Positions 22,270 through 28,252 of a stretch of 28,252 nt of DNA are shown in pieces. The first letter of the stretch is position 1. The number at the start of each line of letters is the position of its first letter. The stretch comes from SIG588 sp045597045 (GTDB lineage Bacteria > Bacillota > Clostridia > Oscillospirales > Acutalibacteraceae), in NCBI GenBank assembly GCA_045597045.1, contig JAZODN010000075.1, positions 1 through 28,252 of the forward strand, read 5' to 3'. The notes beneath the pieces are model-generated. The model saw only the letters and a program-made list of their open reading frames with translations, was not told where the DNA came from and did no database searches. The position numbers and the translations under genes are program-made.

Positions 22270-22298
22270 AGTATAACATAGATTTGCCAAACAATCAA
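22270..22298 (-). promoter_or_regulatory. Sigma-A promoter of the SBP-asp23-fakA operon
   Basis: On the minus strand TTGATT (22298-22293), 17 nt, TATACT (22275-22270). A second TATACT copy follows directly (22270-22265). Confidence 0.7.
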
Positions 22299-22313
22299 CC
22301 ATATTTTAAAGAA

Positions 22314-22342
22314 TTGACAAATTGGTGCAACACCGCTATAAT
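22314..22342 (+). promoter_or_regulatory. Consensus sigma-A promoter of the 22369-25897 operon
   Basis: TTGACA (22314-22319), 17 nt, TATAAT (22337-22342): perfect consensus. It is back to back with the SBP promoter, the -35 boxes being 15 bp apart. Strong constitutive expression is expected. Confidence 0.88.
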
Positions 22343-22368
22343 TTTCAAAGAGAAGCGAGGTGTTTTGG

Positions 22369-22695
22369 ATGGGTTGGTTCACAAAACGAAAAGCCGAAAA
22401 AGAACGGGAAGCGCTGTTTGCACGTCTGTGCGAAAAACCAATCAAGTACGTTGCACGGCGCGGCGTGCGTGCCGATGGCTCAACCGAAGAGATCGTGCTG
22501 GGCAAAGGCGGTCGCCTTTCGCACGGAAACGGCTTTTTTATGGTGGATACCGGCACGGGCGAAGTGTTCCGCTGTGCGGAGGGTTCCGTGCGCTGTGCCG
22601 AACTGCTCAGCCGCGACGGTGTCGTGGTGCAGGGCGTCAACACCCACACGGGCGCTGAAGATACCGTCGTTGCTTACTATGTATACTATCGCTGA
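22369..22695 (+). CDS. Conserved-looking small protein of unknown function
   Basis: 108 residues, starting at ATG 22369, 8 nt after an AGCGAGG site (a GTG at 22360 is too close to that site). I do not recognise the family. The first ~30 residues are strongly basic and helical (WFTKRKAEKEREALFARLCEK). The rest looks like a small beta-rich fold (GKGGRLSHGNGFFMVDTGTGEVFRC, ending AEDTVVAYYVYYR) with two Cys residues in a FRCAEGSVRCAEL segment. There is no signal peptide or membrane span. It is first in an operon with an S66 peptidase-like protein (12 bp on) and a GH3 enzyme, under a perfect consensus promoter, so it should be abundant. Confidence 0.75.
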   Translation: MGWFTKRKAEKEREALFARLCEKPIKYVARRGVRADGSTEEIVLGKGGRLSHGNGFFMVDTGTGEVFRCAEGSVRCAELLSRDGVVVQGVNTHTGAEDTVVAYYVYYR

Positions 22696-22707
22696 GAGGT
22701 AATACGT

Positions 22708-23679
22708 ATGATTTTTCCTCCGTTTTTAAAACCGCAAGATACCATTGGTGTCACCGCCCCCAGTGCCGGCATCACCGCCGAAGACGTTTTGGGGTTTGAT
22801 CTTTCCCTTTCGCGCCTGCGCACCTGCGGTTTCGGCGTGCATGAAACCAAAAACGTGCGCAGTGGTGGCGTAGCAAGCGCCGCCGCCGAGGAACGGGCCG
22901 CACAGCTCAACGCGCTGATGGCCGACCCATCGATCAAGATGATATGGTGCGCCTGCGGCGGTGCTTTTTTGATCGATATGTTGCCGTTTGTGGATTACGA
23001 GGCAGCCCGGCAAAACCCAAAATGGGTGCAGGGTTATTCCGATCCTACCTCCCTTTTATACACGTTAACCACCCACTGTGATATCGCCACCATTTACGGC
23101 CCCAACGCCGGCGGATTCGATGAAGAAACCGTGCCGCCTCACGCACGGTACAGCCTGCAGCTGATAGGCGGCGACCTTTCCCCACAGCACAGTTTCACCG
23201 CCTACACCCACCGTTTTCGCGAAGAAGGCGAACAGCCGGTAGTGTGGGAAACCCCACGCGGCGATATTCGTGCCACGGGTCGGCTGTTGGGCGGTTGTCT
23301 GGATTGTCTTGCCGATCTACTGGGCACGCCGTATGACCACACCGCCGAATTTGTCGAGCGTTACCGTGCAGACGGGGTGATATGGTATTTCGATATCTTC
23401 TCGCTTTCCGCCGAAGCGGTGTACCGCACGCTCTGGCGCATGCGCACATGCGGTTGGTTTGCCACCGCACGTGCGGTGATGGTGGGGCGCGTGTGTTTCC
23501 CCTCTTCCTTTTTGAATCTCTCATACCGCGAAATGATCGAGCAAGCACTGCCCGACCTGCCGCTGGTATTGGAAGCAGATATTGGCCACGTACCGCCGCG
23601 CATGACCGTGATCAACGGGGCGATGGCCACCCTCACCGCCGCAAACGGCCGCGGCACACTGACAATGGAATTGGAGTGA
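22708..23679 (+). CDS. S66-family LD-carboxypeptidase-like protein (LdcA/MccF type)
   Basis: 323 residues matching the S66 fold and length. The nucleophile region is GYSDPTSLL (S111), GRLLGGCLDCL opens the second half, and the catalytic His lies in ADIGHVPPRM (H294). The position that is usually the catalytic Glu (an FLED-like strand in LdcA) reads YFDIFS, with Asp229 instead. The enzyme may therefore be altered or specialised. The family trims the terminal D-Ala from muropeptides or cleaves microcin-C-like acyl-sulfamoyl compounds. No signal peptide, so cytoplasmic, as is usual for LdcA in recycling. ATG 22708 follows GAGAGGTAA; the GH3 gene starts 7 bp after its stop. Confidence 0.83.
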   Translation: MIFPPFLKPQDTIGVTAPSAGITAEDVLGFDLSLSRLRTCGFGVHETKNVRSGGVASAAAEERAAQLNALMADPSIKMIWCACGGAFLIDMLPFVDYEAARQNPKWVQGYSDPTSLLYTLTTHCDIATIYGPNAGGFDEETVPPHARYSLQLIGGDLSPQHSFTAYTHRFREEGEQPVVWETPRGDIRATGRLLGGCLDCLADLLGTPYDHTAEFVERYRADGVIWYFDIFSLSAEAVYRTLWRMRTCGWFATARAVMVGRVCFPSSFLNLSYREMIEQALPDLPLVLEADIGHVPPRMTVINGAMATLTAANGRGTLTMELE

Positions 23680-23686
23680 ATCAAGC

Positions 23687-25897
23687 ATGACAAACCAACA
23701 GTTGCGCGCTTTGTTAGCCGATATGTCGCTTGTTGAAAAGATTGGGGAATTGCAGCAGATGCCGGGTCAATATTACACCGACGACTGCATCGAAACGGGC
23801 ATTAACCCCTCCTTCGATTTCACCGAAGAAGAAGCCGCCTGCATCGGTTCTGCCCTGAACGTGCTGGAGCCGGAACGCATCAACGAAATCCAAAAGCAGC
23901 ACATCGCACGGCACCCACACGGGATCCCCATGCTGTTTATGTTGGATATCATTCACGGCTACAGCACCATTTATCCCATCCCCTTGGCGCAGGCGTGTTC
24001 TTTCAACCCTGATTTGGTGCGCGCCTTGGCGCGTGCCACGGCGCAGGAATCCTGCGCCGCAGGGCAGCACGTGACCTTCGCCCCCATGGTAGATATCTTG
24101 CGCGATGCCCGTTGGGGCCGCGTGATGGAAGGCAACGGAGAGGATCCGTATCTCGGCAGCCAACTGGCCAGGGCGGCCGTGCAAGGTTTCCAAGGGGAGG
24201 ATTTAAAATCCGAAGGCACTATTAGTGCGTGCGTGAAGCACTTCGCCGCCTACGGCGCGGTGGAGGGTGGCCGTGAATACGGTCACGTAGATATGTCCGA
24301 ACGCTTTCTTCGCCAATATTTTCTCCCACCCTACAAAGCAGCCTGCGACGCAGGTTGCGGCATGCTGATGACCGCTTTCAACGCCGTGGCCGGCATCCCG
24401 GCTTCGGGCAGCCGCCAACTGGCGACTATCCTGCGTGAAGAATGGGGCTTTGATGGGGCGGTCATCTCGGATTACGGCTCCATAAGCCAGATGTATAGCC
24501 ACGGTGTGATTCAAACCCCGGCCGAATCCACCAAGCGCGCCATGGAAGGCAGCGTAGATATCGAAATGTGCATCCACCATTATCGCCGCGGTCTGCCGCA
24601 ACTGCTGGCCGACGGCACACTCACCGAAGAGCAGCTCGACCGTGCCGTGTGGCGCGTGCTCAACCTCAAAAATCGGTTAGGTCTTTTCGAAAACCCCTAT
24701 CGCTATGCCTCGCCCGAAAAAGCGGCCGAGCGAATCAACTGTGCGGAGTTTTTGCAGTTGGCACGTGAAGCCGTCCCCCAATGCTCGGTACTCCTCAAAA
24801 ACGAGTCAGCCGCCCTGCCGTTATCCCCCACCGCCGATGAAACCGTTGCCTTCATCGGCCCGTTCTTGAACGAAAGCAATCTCTTGGGCGGCTGGGTCAA
24901 CGGTAAAGTCGCACGCGTGACCGCCGCCACGTTGCAGGAAACGCTGCAAGCGCGTTTTCCCGACCGCGCCTTCACCTACACCGCCGGCTGCCGGCTGCTC
25001 GGCAAAGAAGATGCCGCCATCGCAAGGCACAAATCGCTGGCGGTGGAAGAGGACGACACTCAGCGCGCCGCTATGTTAAGCGAAGCGGTGCAGGCTGCAA
25101 AGAAAGCCGACCGCGTGGTGCTGTTTTTGGGCGAACATCCCATGGCCGGCGGCGAAATGGCCGCACGTGCAGACATCCGCCTGCCAAAGATCCAACGCGA
25201 CCTGTTCCATGCCGTTGCCGCGGTCAACAGCAACGTTGTAGCGGTAGTGTTCGACCACCGTCCGTTGGAATTGCGCAGCGTGGCCGAAAAGGCCAACGCC
25301 ATTCTCAACGTATGGTTCCCCGGCACGATGGGCGCCGCTGCTGTTTGCGACATGCTGTTCGGCGACGTCGCCCCCACGGGCCGCACCACCATGTCCTTCC
25401 CCTACAGCGTGGGGCAAGAACCGATCTATTATAACCGCCTGCCCACCGACCACGCACCCGAATTTTCCCCCGTTTACATCACGGGTTACATCGACTGCCC
25501 CCTTGATCCGCTTTACTGCTTCGGCGAAGGCTTGACATACACCGATTTTGCCTACGGCGAAGTGCAATTGGATAAAACCATACTGCACGACGGCGAGACG
25601 CTGACCGCCACCGTTACGGTGCAGAACGTCGGCACTCGTGACGGTGAAGAAACCGTGCAGCTGTATATTCGTGACCGCTTCGCCTCGGTTTCACAACCCA
25701 TCAAAGAACTGAAAGGCTTTCGCCGCATTTACGTTCCCAAGGGCGAATGTGCCACCGTCTCCTTCTCCCTCACCCCCGATGACCTGCGTTTTTACAACGA
25801 AGAAATGGAATTTGTGTGGGAACCCGGCGAAATACAAGTGTTTATCGGCCACGATAGCCGCATAAGCGCGTACAAAACCTTCCGTTTGGAAGCATAA
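23687..25897 (+). CDS. GH3 beta-glucosidase-type glycoside hydrolase
   Basis: 736 residues in the classical three-part GH3 layout. The (beta/alpha)8 barrel carries the nucleophile in GAVISDYGSI (D262). The alpha/beta sandwich has the acid/base region GGEMAARADIRLP (likely E490). A C-terminal fibronectin-III-like domain runs from ~residue 620 (LTATVTVQNVGTRDGEETVQLYIRD, IKELKGFRRIYV). The family hallmark KHFAAYG is present. It has no signal peptide, so it should act in the cytoplasm on imported short beta-glycosides; beta-glucosides are the first guess, beta-xylosides the alternative. The Fn3-like domain argues against NagZ. ATG 23687 has GGAG 9 nt upstream. It is the last gene of the operon. 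Confidence 0.9.
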   Translation: MTNQQLRALLADMSLVEKIGELQQMPGQYYTDDCIETGINPSFDFTEEEAACIGSALNVLEPERINEIQKQHIARHPHGIPMLFMLDIIHGYSTIYPIPLAQACSFNPDLVRALARATAQESCAAGQHVTFAPMVDILRDARWGRVMEGNGEDPYLGSQLARAAVQGFQGEDLKSEGTISACVKHFAAYGAVEGGREYGHVDMSERFLRQYFLPPYKAACDAGCGMLMTAFNAVAGIPASGSRQLATILREEWGFDGAVISDYGSISQMYSHGVIQTPAESTKRAMEGSVDIEMCIHHYRRGLPQLLADGTLTEEQLDRAVWRVLNLKNRLGLFENPYRYASPEKAAERINCAEFLQLAREAVPQCSVLLKNESAALPLSPTADETVAFIGPFLNESNLLGGWVNGKVARVTAATLQETLQARFPDRAFTYTAGCRLLGKEDAAIARHKSLAVEEDDTQRAAMLSEAVQAAKKADRVVLFLGEHPMAGGEMAARADIRLPKIQRDLFHAVAAVNSNVVAVVFDHRPLELRSVAEKANAILNVWFPGTMGAAAVCDMLFGDVAPTGRTTMSFPYSVGQEPIYYNRLPTDHAPEFSPVYITGYIDCPLDPLYCFGEGLTYTDFAYGEVQLDKTILHDGETLTATVTVQNVGTRDGEETVQLYIRDRFASVSQPIKELKGFRRIYVPKGECATVSFSLTPDDLRFYNEEMEFVWEPGEIQVFIGHDSRISAYKTFRLEA

Positions 25898-25898
25898 G

Positions 25899-25937
25899 AA
25901 AACGGAGGACATCACCGCAAAGGATGTCCTCCGTTTT
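25899..25937. terminator. Bidirectional rho-independent terminator
   Basis: A 15-bp perfect stem (AAAACGGAGGACATC and its complement) with a 9-nt loop and a run of six T on the plus strand. On the minus strand the AAAA arm provides the U-run for the convergent ruvX transcript. Confidence 0.9.
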
Positions 25938-25945
25938 TTGTTTCT

Positions 25946-26359
25946 TCACTTTTTTCGGCTGTCAATAAAATCCTGCAGAATAATCACCGCCGAAACGGTA
26001 TCCACCACCGCTTTGCGTTTTTTGCCGCGCGTGTTGGTTTCGTTCAAAAAGCCAATAGCCGATACCGTCGTGAGCCGTTCATCCCACAGCGTGTGCGCAA
26101 GCCCCGTTTTTTCGGAAAGTTCTTGGGCAAATTCTTCCGCACGGCGCGCACTCTCGCCGCGCGTACCATCCATATTCCGTGGATGCCCCACCACCAAGTG
26201 TGCCGCGCGGTGCTCCGCCGCCAGCGCGGCCACCTTTTCCAGCAATCGCTCGCGGTTGTGCTCGGTCACCGTACCCACGGGCGAGGCCAACACCTCACGC
26301 TCGTCGCAAACGGCAACACCCGTGCGCTGCAGCCCTAAGTCCACTGCTAATATCCGCAT
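25946..26359 (-). CDS. ruvX: RuvX/YqgF-family Holliday junction resolvase-like nuclease
   Basis: 137 residues from ATG 26359; the frame to 26404 overlaps the LCP gene without a site. The RNase-H-like fold shows its conserved acidic positions: LAVDLGLQRTGVAV at the start, VVGHPRNMDG in the middle, LWDERLTT, and a C-terminal VDTVSAVIILQDFI. YqgF proteins are linked to pre-16S rRNA 5'-end processing and, by structure, to Holliday junction resolution. The start is 4 nt after the LCP stop, so it is co-transcribed with that gene. Confidence 0.92.
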   Translation of the reverse strand: MRILAVDLGLQRTGVAVCDEREVLASPVGTVTEHNRERLLEKVAALAAEHRAAHLVVGHPRNMDGTRGESARRAEEFAQELSEKTGLAHTLWDERLTTVSAIGFLNETNTRGKKRKAVVDTVSAVIILQDFIDSRKK

Positions 26360-26363
26360 ACGC

Positions 26364-27437
26364 TCACTTCGCCCACGGGGTCTTATCCACCCCGTTTTGT
26401 GCAATGTAATCCGCAGGCATCACATCGTCATACAAGAAGGCGTACAGCACCTTCGCAGCATAACCCAGGTTATAATACACCGTGGAACTGCCGGTCATCT
26501 CGCGGTAATCGGCGTTGATGATATATTCTTTTTGCGGAATACGGGTCTGTTCGAAAGTGGTATCCCCCAACACCGAACCGGCCAAGCCGAGAATGTCGGA
26601 ATAGGAAAGTGAGGTGCGCACATAAGGCAACAACGCTTCCACCAGTGCGGGGTAACGGGACGCGCCCATACCCGTGATACGTTCAAACATCGCTTCCATC
26701 ACCACGCGTTGACGGTCGGTACGCCCGAAGTCATTGCTGACACCATCGGCAGTGGAGACCGAACGCAAGCGCGACCAGCACACCGCCTGCACACCCGTCA
26801 GTTTTTGCAGGCCGGCCTTGGCAATGCAGTCTTTTTCGGTACCGAAGTTGGTCTCTTTCTTCACGATCAGTGCATTCGCCGCCTGACGCTCCGCTTCGGT
26901 GATCTCCACTTCCACGCCGCCAATAGCATCCACAATATCGATCATGCCGGCGAAATTCACCGTGGCATAATGACGAATGTTCATATTAAAGGACTGGTTC
27001 AACGTCTTCAGTGCCAACTCGGGGCCGCCCTTGGCATACGCCGAATTGATCTTGCGGTAACCGTAATCCCCCATATGCACCAGCGTATCACGCATCACCG
27101 AGGTGATCTTGATTTTGTTGTGGATCTCATCCAAACTCACGATCATAATGGAATCGGTGTTGCCCGTATACCCATCGGGATTGCGGGAATCCACACCAAA
27201 CAGCGCAATGTTGGTGACCTTTTTGGTCAACGTGGTATTGGTAATGCCCAACTGTTCGTTGGTCATGTGCTGAATGGTGGAGTCGTAATCGTAATCCAAG
27301 TACTGCCACAAGAGCACACCGGCTGTCGCACACAGCACCCCCAACGTTGCCAACACCGCCACCAGGGTGATCACAATCCCTTTAAACCGCCGACGAGGTT
27401 TACGAACGGCCTCTTCCGCCGCTGCATGTTTTGCCAT
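26364..27437 (-). CDS. LytR-CpsA-Psr (LCP) family cell-wall glycopolymer ligase
   Basis: 357 residues from ATG 27437, with GGAAAGGA 9 nt upstream. A basic cytoplasmic N-terminus (RKPRRRF) precedes one membrane helix (~residues 19-45), then the extracellular LCP domain: NIALFGVDSR, NTDSIMIVSLDEIHNKIKI, SVMRDTLVHMGDYGYRKINS, YAKGGPELAL, and CWSRLRSV...DFGRTDRQR with the conserved arginines that hold the polyprenyl-phosphate head group. These enzymes move teichoic-acid-like or capsular polymers from lipid carriers to peptidoglycan. It shares a transcript with ruvX and has its own promoter at 27499-27527. Confidence 0.92.
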   Translation of the reverse strand: MAKHAAAEEAVRKPRRRFKGIVITLVAVLATLGVLCATAGVLLWQYLDYDYDSTIQHMTNEQLGITNTTLTKKVTNIALFGVDSRNPDGYTGNTDSIMIVSLDEIHNKIKITSVMRDTLVHMGDYGYRKINSAYAKGGPELALKTLNQSFNMNIRHYATVNFAGMIDIVDAIGGVEVEITEAERQAANALIVKKETNFGTEKDCIAKAGLQKLTGVQAVCWSRLRSVSTADGVSNDFGRTDRQRVVMEAMFERITGMGASRYPALVEALLPYVRTSLSYSDILGLAGSVLGDTTFEQTRIPQKEYIINADYREMTGSSTVYYNLGYAAKVLYAFLYDDVMPADYIAQNGVDKTPWAK

Positions 27438-27498
27438 GTTGTCATATCCTTTCCAAGAGCCTGTCGCCCGTTTTTTGTCGCATACAGTATCTATGCAT

Positions 27499-27527
27499 AC
27501 TATAACAATGTGCTGCTGAAAAGTCAA
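27499..27527 (-). promoter_or_regulatory. Sigma-A promoter of the LCP-ruvX operon
   Basis: On the minus strand TTGACT (27527-27522), 17 nt, TATAGT (27504-27499). It lies in the 110-bp gap after addA; no clear terminator precedes it, so read-through from addA is possible. Confidence 0.7.
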
Positions 27528-27547
27528 GCAACAAAATTGTAACCTTT

Positions 27548-28252
27548 TTATACCGTCACCGATTGCTGCAAAACAAAAGAGTACAAAAGGCACTCTCCCA
27601 CCGCTTCGCCCAAACCGTTTTCGAGCGCTTCTCTGTAAAGTGCCAACTGTGGGCGGTAACGCTCGGCGAGCACATCCATGGTTTTGGTGCGGTCGGTCTT
27701 GTAATCCACGATCACCCACCGCCCGTTTTCGCGGAAAATGCAGTCTGCAATCCCCTGCACCAGCACCGTTTCGCCCTCGGCCACCGCCGCATTTTTCAGC
27801 GGCACGCATTCAGCGGCCGGTCGCTCCACCGCAAAGGCGTATTCGCGCCGCACCTCATCGGCCGCACACATACGCCGATACAAATCACTTTTGAAGAAAC
27901 CGCGCAGCTGCGAACGGGAAAGCGCCTTCCCTTCGGCGGCGGTGAGAAACCCTTCACGCACAAGACGCGTGATCTCCTCCTCCACGTCTGCGGCTGCCGC
28001 CGTATAATCCGAAAACAGCATGAACTGGTGCATCGCCGTTCCGCGTTCGGCCGGAGACAGTGTGGTATCGCTGAAAAAGGCCGGACGAGACACCGCAACG
28101 AACTGTTCGTGCACCTCGCGGTGCGCCAGCGTGGAGGCAGCCAGTTTTACCGGCACCGCCCCCAGTTCTCTATAGGGATACGCATAGGCGGTCTGTTCGT
28201 TCAGCTGTGCCAAATATAACGGGAAGTCGGATCGTAGCCATGTCGTTCTGTG
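27548..28252 (-). CDS. addA: AddA (RexA) helicase-nuclease, C-terminal part only
   Basis: The frame is open to the window edge; 234 C-terminal residues are visible. The link to AddA is the YPYRELGAVPVKLAASTLAH segment before the nuclease domain, ERGTAMHQFM, and the PD-(D/E)XK nuclease core: GIADCIFRENG then VIVDYKTDR (catalytic Asp and the DYK triad), followed by RYRPQLALYREALE. AddAB repairs double-strand breaks and resects DNA to Chi-like sites. The AddA cluster cysteines typical of AddB are not expected here and are not seen. The helicase part and addB must lie beyond the window. The TTG at 28213 is internal, not a start. Confidence 0.88.
   Translation of the reverse strand, partial: HRTTWLRSDFPLYLAQLNEQTAYAYPYRELGAVPVKLAASTLAHREVHEQFVAVSRPAFFSDTTLSPAERGTAMHQFMLFSDYTAAAADVEEEITRLVREGFLTAAEGKALSRSQLRGFFKSDLYRRMCAADEVRREYAFAVERPAAECVPLKNAAVAEGETVLVQGIADCIFRENGRWVIVDYKTDRTKTMDVLAERYRPQLALYREALENGLGEAVGECLLYSFVLQQSVTV

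Noticed and set aside
23687..25897. GH3 gene as a NagZ-type hexosaminidase for wall recycling
   Set aside because: The protein has the three-domain beta-glucosidase layout with an Fn3-like C-terminus, and I see no NagZ His-Asp dyad motif; the idea remains only as context for the S66 neighbour.

Overview
The window looks like chromosomal DNA from an anaerobic, Gram-positive Bacillota, most likely a GC-rich gut-type Clostridia (an Oscillospirales-like organism is my inference). The evidence is a set of Bacillota housekeeping genes: an AddA C-terminus, a LytR-CpsA-Psr protein, RuvX, and a FakA (DAK2)/Asp23 pair. Two lipoproteins lack outer-membrane features, ribosome binding sites are strong AAGGAG/GAGGTGG types, and sigma-A promoters are near consensus. 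I saw no rRNA, tRNA, CRISPR array, transposase, integrase or attachment site.

Layout. 1-1450: end of an AraC regulator and an SGNH esterase, in DNA that reads more AT-rich than the rest. 1493-5568 (minus): a reductive operon of an Fe-S/FMN old-yellow-enzyme-type oxidoreductase, a short-chain dehydrogenase and a fumarate-reductase-like flavoprotein, divergent from an AraC regulator (5750-6571). 6690-10172 (plus): a sugar operon made of an HTH-PfkB fusion kinase, a D-lyxose-isomerase-type cupin, a class II aldolase and a LacX-like mutarotase. 10304-11722 (minus): a Thr/Lys/Glu-repeat lipoprotein, divergent from a 72-residue XRE repressor (11895-12113). Three 17-bp palindromes lie between these two genes. 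12232-13575 (minus): a GH4 alpha-galactosidase-type enzyme divergent from its own AraC regulator. 14645-17646 (minus): two medium-chain dehydrogenases and a Gfo/Idh/MocA oxidoreductase, divergent from another AraC regulator. 18635-22221 (minus): FakA, Asp23 and a solute-binding lipoprotein. 22369-25897 (plus): an unknown small protein, an S66 peptidase-like protein and a GH3 beta-glucosidase. 25946-28252 (minus): RuvX, LCP and the AddA C-terminus.

How it fits together. Most of the window is carbohydrate or small-molecule catabolism built from one repeated design: an AraC regulator transcribed away from the enzymes it probably controls. Sequence motifs shared between the OYE/AraC intergenic region and the kinase promoter suggest that one AraC protein (5750-6571) controls both the reductive operon and the sugar operon, which would couple them in one pathway. 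No transporter permease is present, so uptake must be encoded elsewhere. From about 18.6 kb onward the content shifts to core envelope, lipid and DNA-repair functions.

The best candidates for something undescribed are the combined OYE/SDR/flavoprotein plus HTH-kinase/isomerase/aldolase regulon, the three-operator XRE switch on a consensus lipoprotein promoter, and the split MDR + Gfo/Idh pair under a promoter region built on one palindrome.
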